Below, in pieces: positions 32,523 through 40,354 of a DNA stretch of 64,000 nt. The position numbers and the translations under genes were made by a program. Numbering within the stretch: the first letter of the stretch is position 1; every line of letters starts with the position of its first letter. Below the pieces are notes generated by a model. It ran no database searches, was not told the origin of the DNA, and saw nothing but the letters and a program-made list of their open reading frames with translations. Source of the stretch: Mycobacterium sp. PSTR-4-N (GTDB taxonomy: Bacteria > Actinomycetota > Actinomycetes > Mycobacteriales > Mycobacteriaceae); the NCBI RefSeq assembly GCF_022348085.1, contig NZ_JAKRFN010000014.1, positions 1-64,000 on the forward strand. Direction: 5' to 3'.

Positions 32523-33337
32523 TGCTCGACGCGCGCGGCCCGGGCTGGCTGTTCTGCCCGGCCGATCGGCCGGAACGCTTCGGAAAAGCCGCGGCTGCAG
32601 CTGATGTCGTGATCCTCGATCTCGAAGACGGGGTGGCCGCCAAGGACCGAGAGGCCGCCCGCGCCGCGTTGATCGCGACACCCCTGGACCCGGCGCGCAC
32701 CGTCGTGCGGGTCAATCCGGCCGGAACGCCGGATCATGCAGGGGATCTCGAGGCGCTCGCGTCGACCGACTACAGCACCGTCATGCTGGCCAAGACCGAA
32801 ACCGCCGATCAGGTGGCCTCATTGGCGCCCCGCGACGTCGTCGTGCTCGTCGAGACGCCACTGGGTGCGCTGGCCGTGGTCGAGCTCGCCCGCGTCGACA
32901 ACACCTGTGCCGTGATGTGGGGTGCCGAGGACCTGTTCGCGGCGACCGGCGGAACCGCCAACCGCTGGCCCGACGGCACCTATCGCGACGTCGCCCGCCA
33001 TGTCCGGTCACAGAGTCTCCTCGCCGCCAAGGCCCATGGCCGTCTCGCGCTGGACTCGGTCTACCTCGACATCAGAGACCTCGACGGGCTGCGCGAGGAG
33101 AGCGATGACGCGGTCGCAGTCGGGTTCGACGCCAAGGTCGCCATCCATCCGACGCAGGTCGCAGTCATCCGGGCGGCCTACTCGCCGACGGAGGAGCAGA
33201 TCGACTGGGCGCGCCGCGTGCTCGACACGGCCCGAACACAACGGGGCGTCTTCGCTTTCGGTGGCATCATGGTGGATGCCCCAGTACTTCGGCGGGCGGA
33301 GCGCATCGTCGCGTTGGCGCCCCACCCCGGCAGCTGA
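32519..33337 (+). CDS. citE: CitE-like acyl-CoA lyase (HpcH/HpaI aldolase family)
   Basis: A 272-residue TIM-barrel lyase. Motifs: RGPGWLFCPADRPERF at the start, VVILDLEDGVAAKDREAAR with the metal-binding Asp/Glu, VRVNP, MLAKTETA, a metal-binding Glu in VVLVETPLGALAV, MWGAEDLFA and the C-terminal AIHPTQVAVI. CitE-like proteins of this type are not part of a citrate lyase complex; the M. tuberculosis homologue Rv2498c cleaves beta-hydroxyacyl-CoAs such as citramalyl-CoA or HMG-CoA. In this operon it is the fitting last step of leucine breakdown, releasing acetyl-CoA and acetoacetate. Two adjacent ATGs (32519, 32522) are possible starts; the first overlaps the maoC stop. Confidence 0.9.
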   Translation: MMLDARGPGWLFCPADRPERFGKAAAAADVVILDLEDGVAAKDREAARAALIATPLDPARTVVRVNPAGTPDHAGDLEALASTDYSTVMLAKTETADQVASLAPRDVVVLVETPLGALAVVELARVDNTCAVMWGAEDLFAATGGTANRWPDGTYRDVARHVRSQSLLAAKAHGRLALDSVYLDIRDLDGLREESDDAVAVGFDAKVAIHPTQVAVIRAAYSPTEEQIDWARRVLDTARTQRGVFAFGGIMVDAPVLRRAERIVALAPHPGS

Positions 33338-33437
33338 CGGACAGACCTCCCACCAGAGGTCAGCACCGACCGCCCCTGTGCTGAGCACCTCAGTCGACTG
33401 ACGGCGCGATCCGCCGGCAGTGACCCTAGGAGGCGGT

Positions 33438-34517
33438 ATGGCCGGTGTTGTCGACCCGATTGTGCTCGTCGCGCCCGACGGCGCACCCACGTCGGACACC
33501 CGATACCGAAGACAGCTGCCTCCCGAGACCCTGGCCTGGCTCTATGAGTCGATGGTCGTCACCCGGGAGCTCGACACCGAGTTCGTGAACCTGCAGCGCC
33601 AAGGCGAGCTGGCGCTCTACGCGTCGTGCCGCGGGCAGGAAGCCGCGCAGGTGGGCGCGACGGCCTGCCTGCGCAAGACCGACTGGCTGTTCCCGCAGTA
33701 CCGCGAACTCGGCGCGTTCCTGGTTCGGGGGATCTCGCCACCGCAGATCGGCGCGCTGTGGCGTGGCCGGTGGCACGGCGGCGTCGGGTTCACCGACAAG
33801 TGCTGCGCCCCGATCTCGATTCCGATCGGCACGCAGGGCCTGCACGCCGTCGGTGCCGCGATGGCGGCGCAACGGCTCGGAGAGGACAGCGTGACCGTCG
33901 CGTTCCTCGGCGACGGCGCCACCAGCGAGGGCGATGTGCACGAAGCGCTCAACCTCGCGGCGGTGTACCGGGCGCCGTGTGTGTTCTTCGTGCAGAACAA
34001 CCAGTGGGCGATCTCGGTGCCGGTGCAACGGCAGATGGCCGCGGCGTCGATCGCCTCGCGCGCCGACGGCTACGGCATGCCCGGGGTGCGCGTGGACGGC
34101 AACGACGTCCTCGCGTGCTTCGCGGTGATGAGTGAGGCCGCCGTACGTGCCCGTGCCGGTGACGGACCGACGTTGATCGAGGCGGTGACCTACCGGATGG
34201 GGCCGCACACCACCTCCGACGATCCGACCCGCTACCGCGACGACGACGAGGTGGATCGCTGGCGCGCACGGGATCCCATCGCCCGGTATCGCACCTATCT
34301 CGAGCGCGAGGACGTGTGGTCCCAGCGGCTGGAAGACCGTGTCGCGCACCGGGTGCAGCGGATGCGCAGCGAGCTGCGCGAGGCAGTGCTGAGCGAACCG
34401 GACGCCGACATCCGAGAGGTGTTCGACACCGTCTACCACCGGATCACACCCGACCTGGTCCGCCAGCGCGACGCGCTGAGCGCAGAACTGGCCGCCGACG
34501 CACTCGAGGAGGTCTGA
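33438..34517 (+). CDS. bkdA: Branched-chain 2-oxoacid dehydrogenase E1 component, alpha subunit
   Basis: A 359-residue thiamine-diphosphate-dependent decarboxylase subunit that, with BkdB, decarboxylates 2-oxoisovalerate, 2-oxoisocaproate and 2-oxo-3-methylvalerate. The ThDP motif GDGATSEGDVHEALNLAAVY...QNNQWA (GDG to NN) is intact. YRELGAFLVRGI, the IPIGTQGLHAVGAAMA loop and the phosphorylation-loop-like RMGPHTTSDDPTRYR are typical of the branched-chain family. The ATG at 33438 is fixed by a perfect AGGAGG at 33428-33433. It follows citE after 100 bases that contain a small hairpin (gacctc / gaggtc, 33344-33361), so a separate promoter or an attenuator is possible. bkdB begins 2 bases after the stop. 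Confidence 0.94.
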   Translation: MAGVVDPIVLVAPDGAPTSDTRYRRQLPPETLAWLYESMVVTRELDTEFVNLQRQGELALYASCRGQEAAQVGATACLRKTDWLFPQYRELGAFLVRGISPPQIGALWRGRWHGGVGFTDKCCAPISIPIGTQGLHAVGAAMAAQRLGEDSVTVAFLGDGATSEGDVHEALNLAAVYRAPCVFFVQNNQWAISVPVQRQMAAASIASRADGYGMPGVRVDGNDVLACFAVMSEAAVRARAGDGPTLIEAVTYRMGPHTTSDDPTRYRDDDEVDRWRARDPIARYRTYLEREDVWSQRLEDRVAHRVQRMRSELREAVLSEPDADIREVFDTVYHRITPDLVRQRDALSAELAADALEEV

Positions 34518-34518
34518 C

Positions 34519-35538
34519 ATGACCCAGTTGATCGAGCGGCCCTTCGGGTTCGACGACGACGTACCGGAGGTGGAGGCGTTGTCGATGGCCCAGGCCATCA
34601 ACCGCGCGCTCTCGGATGCGATGCTCGCCGACGATCGGGTGCTGGTCTTCGGGGAGGACGTCGCGACGCTGGGCGGTGTCTTCCGCGTCACCGACGGGTT
34701 GGCCCAGAAGTTCGGTGACGGCCGGTGCTTCGACACCCCACTCGCCGAGTCCGCGATCGTCGGCATTGCGATCGGCATGGCGATCCGCGGATTCGTCCCG
34801 GTTCCGGAGATCCAGTTCGACGGTTTCGCCGCGCCCGCGTTCGACCAGATCGTCAGCCACCTCGCGAAGTACCGGATGCGTACCCATGGCGACATCGACA
34901 TGCCGGTGACCATCCGCATCCCGTCGTTCGGCGGAATCGGTGCGGTGGAGCATCATTCGGAATCCACCGAGACCTACTGGCTGCACACAGCGGGGTTGAA
35001 AGTCGTGGTCCCCGCCACGCCATCGGACGCGTACTGGTTGCTGAGGTACTCCATCGCCGAACGCGATCCGGTGATCTTCCTCGAACCCAAACGCCGGTAC
35101 TGGGCCCGCGAACCCGTCGACACCCGCAACCCGGCCGAACCCCTGGGGCGCGCGGTGATCCGGCGGCCAGGCGAGGACGTCACCGTCATCACCTACGGAC
35201 CGCTGGTCGCGACCGCACTCAACGCGGCCGACACCTGTTCCGCGGGCGTCGAAGTCGTGGATCTACGGACGCTGAACCCGCTCGACATGGACACCGTCGC
35301 GGCGTCGGTGCGCAGGACCGGTCGCGCGGTGGTCATGCACGAGGGTTCGCGCACACTGGGTTTCGGTGCCGAGTTGGCGGCCCGGATCTCCGAGGAGTGC
35401 TTTTACGAATTGGAGGCGCCCGTGCTGCGCGCCACCGGCTTCGACACACCGTATCCACCGGCCCGGCTGGAACGACTGTGGCTGCCCGGCGTCGACCGGC
35501 TGTTGGACTGTATCGACGACGCGATGAGCCGGCCATGA
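34519..35538 (+). CDS. bkdB: Branched-chain 2-oxoacid dehydrogenase E1 component, beta subunit
   Basis: A 339-residue partner of BkdA. The transketolase pyrimidine-binding domain spans about residues 15-190: INRALSDAMLADDRVLVFGEDVATLGGVF with the Glu that activates the ThDP aminopyrimidine, then FDTPLAESAIVGIAIGMA and the PEIQFDGFAAPAFDQIVSHL helix. The C-terminal transketolase domain covers about 205-330 (VVDLRTLNPLDMDTV). It forms an alpha2beta2 E1 with BkdA. It lies between bkdA and bkdC, sharing an ATGA overlap with bkdC. E3 (lipoamide dehydrogenase) is not encoded in the window and is expected to be the housekeeping Lpd. Confidence 0.94.
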   Translation: MTQLIERPFGFDDDVPEVEALSMAQAINRALSDAMLADDRVLVFGEDVATLGGVFRVTDGLAQKFGDGRCFDTPLAESAIVGIAIGMAIRGFVPVPEIQFDGFAAPAFDQIVSHLAKYRMRTHGDIDMPVTIRIPSFGGIGAVEHHSESTETYWLHTAGLKVVVPATPSDAYWLLRYSIAERDPVIFLEPKRRYWAREPVDTRNPAEPLGRAVIRRPGEDVTVITYGPLVATALNAADTCSAGVEVVDLRTLNPLDMDTVAASVRRTGRAVVMHEGSRTLGFGAELAARISEECFYELEAPVLRATGFDTPYPPARLERLWLPGVDRLLDCIDDAMSRP

Positions 35539-36668
35539 GCGCGTCGCGCGACTTCCTCGTACCCGACCTGGGTGAGGGGCTGGAGGACGCCACCATCACC
35601 CGTTGGGTCGTCGCCGTCGGCGACGAGGTGACGCTGAACCAGACGCTGTGCACCGTCGAGACCAACAAGGCCGAGGTGGAGATCCCCAGCCCATACGCCG
35701 GGCGCGTCGTCGAACTCGGCGGTGCCGAGGGGCAGACGTTGCCGGTCGGCTCCCTGCTCGTCCGCATCGAGACGACCGGGAGCGAGCCGCAGCGCACGCC
35801 CGTGCTGGTGGGCTATGGCACCGATGCCGCGCTCGACGGCAGCCGTCGGCGCGTCCGCGCCAAGCCGCCGGTGCGCAAGCTGGCCGCCGACCTCGACGTG
35901 GACCTGGGCCGCATCGACGGCTCTGGACCGGAGGGCATCGTCACGAGAGCCGATGTGCTCGCGGCTGCCGAACCGACGGCTGACGCGCCGGTGACCGGCG
36001 TGCGGTTGGCGATGGCGCGCCGAATGGCTCTGTCGCGCAGCGAGATCCCGGATGCGAACGCGTCGGTCGACGTCGACGGCACCGAGCTGCTGCGGTTACG
36101 CGACCACTGCAGATCCGTCGGCGCGACGTCGGTGACACCGTTCGTGTTGGTGCTTCGACTCACGGTGGCGGCGCTGCTCAGACATCCGGAGCTCAACGCC
36201 ACCTGGCTGGACACTGTCGACGGGCCACGCATCCACACCCATTCGGCGATCCACCTCGGCGTCGCGGTGGCAGCGCCGCGCGGGCTGCTGGTCCCGGTGG
36301 TGCCGGATGCCCAGAACCGGACCGCCCGCCAGCTCGGCGACGAGGTCGCGGGTCTCGTCGCCGCCGCGCGGGACGGCACACTCACGCCGTCGCAGATGCA
36401 GGGGTCGACGTTCACGGTGTCGAACTTCGGGGCGCTGGGGCTCGACGACGGGGTGCCGGTGATCAACCATCCCGAAGCTGCGATCCTCGGCGTGGGATCG
36501 CTGCGGCCGCGCGCCGTGGTGGTCGACGGGGAGGTGGTGGCGCGCTCGACGATGCGCCTGACATGTGCATTCGATCATCGCGTCGCCGACGGCGCGCAGG
36601 TGGGCGCGTTCCTGTCCGAGCTGCGGTCGTCGATCGAGGCGCCGGCGACCGCACTGCTGGATCTCTGA
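35535..36668 (+). CDS. bkdC: Branched-chain 2-oxoacid dehydrogenase E2 (dihydrolipoyl acyltransferase)
   Basis: A 377-residue lipoate acyltransferase forming the core of the complex. Lipoyl domain: residues 1-80, lipoylated Lys45 in VETNKAEVEI. Peripheral subunit-binding domain: about 115-150 (PPVRKLAADLDVDLGRIDGS). Catalytic domain: about 160-377, with VSNFGALGLDDG and the active-site His in AFDHRVADGAQ (HxxxDG). There is only one lipoyl domain, as in M. tuberculosis BkdC. The ATG at 35535 overlaps the bkdB stop. It is the last gene of the leucine/branched-chain operon and is convergent with echA14, with 3 bases between the stops. Confidence 0.94.
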   Translation: MSASRDFLVPDLGEGLEDATITRWVVAVGDEVTLNQTLCTVETNKAEVEIPSPYAGRVVELGGAEGQTLPVGSLLVRIETTGSEPQRTPVLVGYGTDAALDGSRRRVRAKPPVRKLAADLDVDLGRIDGSGPEGIVTRADVLAAAEPTADAPVTGVRLAMARRMALSRSEIPDANASVDVDGTELLRLRDHCRSVGATSVTPFVLVLRLTVAALLRHPELNATWLDTVDGPRIHTHSAIHLGVAVAAPRGLLVPVVPDAQNRTARQLGDEVAGLVAAARDGTLTPSQMQGSTFTVSNFGALGLDDGVPVINHPEAAILGVGSLRPRAVVVDGEVVARSTMRLTCAFDHRVADGAQVGAFLSELRSSIEAPATALLDL

Positions 36669-36671
36669 CGG

Positions 36672-37424
36672 CTATCGGCGTTGTGCGGCGGCCAGACGCT
36701 CGGCGAATTCCGGGGACTCGATCGAGCGTGCCTGGGGGCCGATCTCGACGTCGACGGCCATGTGGTGTTGGTGCATGTCGGTGATGCCGGGGTTGGCCGT
36801 TGCCCGCATCGACGCCTTGGTCGCGAGGACGACGTCGCGCGGTGCAGAGGCCGGACCGGCTGCCAGGGCGCGTGCGGCGGCGACGGGGTCGTCGGCGATG
36901 TCGAGTGCCAGCCCGTGCCGGACGGCCGACTCGGCGTCGAAGCGCAGTCCGAACAGCAGCGCGGCCCGGGCGGCCTGCGGTCCGATCGCGCGTTGCAGCA
37001 TGAACGTCGCTCCACCGCCGGGATGGATGCCCAACTTCTGGAAGCGGGGGTCGAACAGTGCCGCCGGGCCGGCGATGCGCACATCGGCGGCCAGGGCGAG
37101 GTTCAGGCCGGCGCCGACGGCGGGTCCGTTGACCGCGGCGATGGTCGGCAGGCTGCATTCCGCGACGGCGAGGAAGCCGTCGTAGATGACCCGCAGCCCG
37201 TCTTCGGTGGCCTTACCGAGCGCGGTCAGGTCCGCTCCGGCGCAGAACGCCTTGCCTGCGCCGGTCACGATCAGCGCGTGCACGTCGGGGTCAGCCTCGG
37301 CGGCCTCCACGGCGGTGCGCAACGCCGCCGAACTCTCGGCCGTGACCGCGTTGCGGCGGTCGGGATCGTTGACGGTGATGAGGGCGACGCGGTCGGTGAC
37401 CTCGGTCAGTACCAGATCGGACAT
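36672..37424 (-). CDS. echA14: Enoyl-CoA hydratase/isomerase family protein
   Basis: A 250-residue crotonase-fold protein closely resembling M. tuberculosis EchA14 (Rv2486). The oxyanion-hole segments VTGAGKAFCAGADLTAL and AAVNGPAVGAGLNLALAADVRI are intact. The first catalytic Glu of classical hydratases (usually in the ExGxxxxGAG-type AVNG region) is not evident, since this loop reads NGPAVGAG, so the reaction may be isomerase- or hydrolase-like. It starts 4 bases after the stop of the flavoprotein-like gene at 37429 on the same strand and is probably co-transcribed with it. It is convergent with bkdC. The function is likely in fatty or branched acyl-CoA breakdown. Confidence 0.87.
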   Translation of the reverse strand: MSDLVLTEVTDRVALITVNDPDRRNAVTAESSAALRTAVEAAEADPDVHALIVTGAGKAFCAGADLTALGKATEDGLRVIYDGFLAVAECSLPTIAAVNGPAVGAGLNLALAADVRIAGPAALFDPRFQKLGIHPGGGATFMLQRAIGPQAARAALLFGLRFDAESAVRHGLALDIADDPVAAARALAAGPASAPRDVVLATKASMRATANPGITDMHQHHMAVDVEIGPQARSIESPEFAERLAAAQRR

Positions 37425-37428
37425 CGGG

Positions 37429-38235
37429 TCAGCGTAGCGAGGCGCTCAGATCGTCGAACAGGCGAACGGCCACCCGGGCACCCACGTCCACCTCGCACCA
37501 TCTCTGCGTCACCGGATCATCGGCGTCGAGTGCGTGCCTGCTGTGTTCGAGCAGTCGGTCGGCGGCCGCCCGCGCACGGGCGACGACTTGGCGGCACACC
37601 CACACCGTGTCCTCGAGACTCGCCTCAGCGGTGGCGGATTCGAGCAGTTGCAGCTCGGCGGCGTCGATGTCCGACGCGGCGCGTGCGACCTGGGCCGCGT
37701 CGGAGTCCGCCGTCGTGCCGCCGTGGTACGCCGCGAGGTGGCTGCGGAGTTGCCCCACGTGTCGGCGCCAGAGTCCCTGGGTGGAACCGAGCACCGCGGC
37801 GGCCGCGCCGGTGGCGGTGAGGAGCGACGCTGTGGCGCCGTCGCCGAGCAGGACGTGGCCGGGGTCGACGACGACGTCGAATGCGGCCACCTCGGCCAGT
37901 CCCGCGCCGCGGGGTTCGATGCCGACAGCCACACAGTCGCGGGGGACCAGGACGCGGCACAGGGCGGTGTGGCGGGCCGGCAACACGAACCAGTCGGCGT
38001 AGCGGGCTCCGCCGACCGCGGTCCACCGCCCGGTGAGCCGGCCGTCGGAGAGTTCGCCGCAGCCGCAATGGGCCCGTGCGATCAAGGTGGTGTCGGGCCA
38101 TGCGCCGCCGGCGGCCGAGGCCTCGAGGGAACCGATGTCAAACATCGCGTCGAGCCACGCGCGGGTGCCGTCGGCTATCGCGAGTTCATGGATACGCGAG
38201 ACGAATTCGCGAACCCGTGTGTCCGGACCCGTCAT
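37429..38235 (-). CDS. Acyl-CoA-dehydrogenase-like protein lacking the N-terminal domain
   Basis: A 268-residue protein that resembles the middle beta domain and C-terminal helical domain of acyl-CoA dehydrogenase / HsaA-type flavin monooxygenases. GELSDGRLTGRWTAVGGARY matches the 'G..l.GRW.f.SG...a.w' strand, AAFDVVVDPGHVLLGDG matches the DVVVP segment, and the rest is four-helix bundle-like. The usual N-terminal alpha domain (about 100 residues) is missing or reduced to about 40 residues. It could be a non-FAD-binding partner subunit, as known for heteromeric steroid acyl-CoA dehydrogenases, or a degenerate relic. It is divergent from another member of the superfamily (38269) across 33 bases and upstream of echA14 in one operon. 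Confidence 0.7.
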   Translation of the reverse strand: MTGPDTRVREFVSRIHELAIADGTRAWLDAMFDIGSLEASAAGGAWPDTTLIARAHCGCGELSDGRLTGRWTAVGGARYADWFVLPARHTALCRVLVPRDCVAVGIEPRGAGLAEVAAFDVVVDPGHVLLGDGATASLLTATGAAAAVLGSTQGLWRRHVGQLRSHLAAYHGGTTADSDAAQVARAASDIDAAELQLLESATAEASLEDTVWVCRQVVARARAAADRLLEHSRHALDADDPVTQRWCEVDVGARVAVRLFDDLSASLR

Positions 38236-38268
38236 ACCGGCCTTTCTCGACGGCGGTCAGTGGTAAGC

Positions 38269-39396
38269 ATGATCGTGGCACGCCGATCGTCGATGTCGAG
38301 TCCGTCCGCTCGAACCGTCCTCGAATCGGTGCGATCTCTACTCCCCGCGATCGCAGCGTCGGCCGCCGAGGTGGACCGACGCGGTGAGGTGGATCCGGAC
38401 GTGATCGCCGCGCTCCACGATGCAGGCTACTTCGCGCTTCTGCAGTCTCGGCGACCCGACGGAATCGACGCCGACCTCGGGACGTATCTCACGGCGACGC
38501 GCGAACTTTCGATGGCGTGCACGTCGACCGGGTGGCTGGCCGGTTGGTTGGGGGTGAACAGCTGGGGCCTGTCGGTACGCGACCCGCGTGTGCTCGGGGA
38601 AATCTGGGGACCTGACCCGCGTGCGTTGCTCTGCTCCTCCTATGCCCCGACGGGGCGGCTGCATCGCCGGGAGGGCGGGTTCTGGCTCTCGGGTCGATGG
38701 TCGAGATGTACCGGTGCGCGGCACTCGTCCTGGTTGAGCGCTGCGGCGCTGCGGGTCGGAGCCGATGGTGCCGCTCAGGATTTCATGGCCGTGTTGGTGC
38801 CGAGTTCCGACTTCGTCGTCGAACCGACGTGGAACGGCTTGGGTCTGAGGGGAATAGGTGCTGACGACGTCGTGGTGGCAGGAGCCTTCGTGCCCGACCA
38901 CCGTGCGTTCAGCTGGCTGCACCTCGACGGCGAGGCGTCGGTGACGGCGCTGGATCGGCTCCCTCAGCCGACGGTGTTCACACTGGCGGGAACGATGCCC
39001 CTGCTGGGTGCGGCTCAGAGCGCGCTGCAAAGCGTGGGAGGTAGCGCGGGGCGTGCGGCGCTGAGTTCGATCGCGTTGTCGGACAAGGACATCGAGTTGT
39101 CATTGCGCCAGATCCAGCGCAACGTTCGCGATCTCGTCCGGTGTGTCGATGACGGTGGGCATCCCGATTCCGCTCTGGTGTTGCGCAACCGGCGTGACCA
39201 GGTGATGGCGTGCGAGCGAGCGGTGCGTGCCGTGCGCGCTGTCGTCGCGGACGCAGACGACGGCGAGGGGTTGATCGAACGTCTGTGGCGCGACGTGCAG
39301 ACGGCGCGTAAGCACGTGTCGAGCAACGTCGAGCAGGTGCTCACGGTCGCCGGCCGGTTCGCCGTGGGGCTGAGCATCGACGATCTGATCTGGTGA
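38269..39396 (+). CDS. Acyl-CoA dehydrogenase / HsaA-type flavin-dependent monooxygenase-like protein
   Basis: A 375-residue protein with the full three-domain fold of the acyl-CoA dehydrogenase superfamily: N-terminal helices (SLLPAIAASAAEVDRRGEVD, ALHDAGYFALLQSRRPDG), central beta domain (GGFWLSGRWSRCTGARHSSW, DDVVVAGAFVPDHRAF) and C-terminal bundle ending in VEQVLTVAGRFAVGLSIDD. The motif order resembles HsaA/HpaH-type two-component hydroxylases more than fatty acyl-CoA dehydrogenases, since no clear catalytic Glu motif is present; an FMNH2-using oxygenase would need a reductase, which is not nearby. ATG 38269 is chosen; 38293 is an alternative. It is divergent from its shorter relative and convergent with an IclR gene, an arrangement suggesting aromatic or acyl-substrate catabolism (inference). 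Confidence 0.78.
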   Translation: MIVARRSSMSSPSARTVLESVRSLLPAIAASAAEVDRRGEVDPDVIAALHDAGYFALLQSRRPDGIDADLGTYLTATRELSMACTSTGWLAGWLGVNSWGLSVRDPRVLGEIWGPDPRALLCSSYAPTGRLHRREGGFWLSGRWSRCTGARHSSWLSAAALRVGADGAAQDFMAVLVPSSDFVVEPTWNGLGLRGIGADDVVVAGAFVPDHRAFSWLHLDGEASVTALDRLPQPTVFTLAGTMPLLGAAQSALQSVGGSAGRAALSSIALSDKDIELSLRQIQRNVRDLVRCVDDGGHPDSALVLRNRRDQVMACERAVRAVRAVVADADDGEGLIERLWRDVQTARKHVSSNVEQVLTVAGRFAVGLSIDDLIW

Positions 39397-39403
39397 GCGG
39401 GCG

Positions 39404-40252
39404 TCAGACCCAGTCGTCGGAGGACAGCGTGCGCAGCACGCGAGACAGCATGTCGTCGGTGACGGCGGCGAGGTCTGCCTGGGCGCCCGTCGGTGCCGCT
39501 GCGTCGCCCAACCGGTCGGCGATCCCGCGCGCGGCGCGGGTCAGGAACGGCGCGACTCTTTTCAGGCGCTCGGCAGGAGCGGGACCGGTCAGGGACAGGC
39601 CGGCGATCTCACCGGCCGGTGTGCGAATCGCCGCAGCGACGCTGGCCAGCCCCACCACCAGTTCCTGGTCGTCGTAGGCCAGGCCGTGCCTGGCGCGAAC
39701 GCGTGCGAGCTCATGGTGAAGGGTCGGCAAGTCGGCGATCGTGGCGGGGGTGATCTTGCGGAGCGTGCGGTCGAGCAGCGCATCGATGTCCTCCGCGGAC
39801 GTCTGGGCCAGCGCGGCTTTGCCCAGCGCGCTCGCATGCGCAGGCGTGCGCCCACCGACGCCGAACGGAACCACGATCCCGCTGCTGCCCGCGATCTTGT
39901 CCAGGCAGTGGACATCGGCGCCGACGAGCACGCCGAGGTGCACGACCAGCATGGTGTCGCTCTGCAAGCGTTCGAGCACTGGCGCGGCCACGCGGCGCAG
40001 CGCCTGATGATCGCCGGAGGCGGGTACCGCCGCGGCGGCGAGGCGGTAACCGTCGGCCCGGTGCTCCACCAGGCCGGTCGCGTGCAGCTGGGTCAGAATG
40101 CGGTGCGTCGACGAGCGGGGGAGTCCGGTTCGGGACGCGATGTGATCCAGGCGCAGCAGGGTGCCCGCGTGGTCGAACGCGTTGAGGATCAACGACACCC
40201 GGGCCACCATCGACGAAGATCCCTCGACGTCTGCGTGCCGCACCTGAGTCAC
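39404..40252 (-). CDS. IclR-family transcriptional regulator
   Basis: A 282-residue regulator with an N-terminal winged HTH (about 20-75: SLILNAFDHAGTLLRLDHIA, SRTGLPRSSTHRILTQLHATG) and a C-terminal GAF-like effector domain (about 90-255) with ALGKAALAQTSAEDIDALL and YDDQELVVGLASVAAAIR. IclR proteins commonly control aromatic or acyl catabolic genes. Its position next to the two acyl-CoA-dehydrogenase-like genes makes them the likely targets. The start is uncertain: GTG 40252 or GTG 40243 both lead into VRHADVEGSSS, and a longer frame is open to 40348. The 3' end is 7 bases from the convergent flavoprotein gene. Confidence 0.87.
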   Translation of the reverse strand: MTQVRHADVEGSSSMVARVSLILNAFDHAGTLLRLDHIASRTGLPRSSTHRILTQLHATGLVEHRADGYRLAAAAVPASGDHQALRRVAAPVLERLQSDTMLVVHLGVLVGADVHCLDKIAGSSGIVVPFGVGGRTPAHASALGKAALAQTSAEDIDALLDRTLRKITPATIADLPTLHHELARVRARHGLAYDDQELVVGLASVAAAIRTPAGEIAGLSLTGPAPAERLKRVAPFLTRAARGIADRLGDAAAPTGAQADLAAVTDDMLSRVLRTLSSDDWV

Positions 40253-40296
40253 CGTAGCGGCGGACGCCCGGTGGCGGCGCCGAATGGCCACGCGGA

Positions 40297-40329
40297 TCAG
40301 CCCCTCTGCCTGTGGGGCAGGGGGGCTGA
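40297..40329 (-). terminator. Terminator hairpin after the histidine phosphatase gene
   Basis: Arms tcagcccctctgcc (40297-40310) and ggcaggggggctga (40316-40329) pair over 14 bases with one G-U and a 5-base loop. It starts 25 bases after the stop of the minus-strand gene at 40355 and separates it from the IclR gene. Confidence 0.75.
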
Positions 40330-40354
40330 CCGGTAGCCGGTTCCTCAAGGGGCG

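Noticed and set aside
40253..40348. An N-terminal extension of the IclR protein to 40348
   Set aside because: It would run through the terminator hairpin at 40297-40329 and its residues do not resemble the family.
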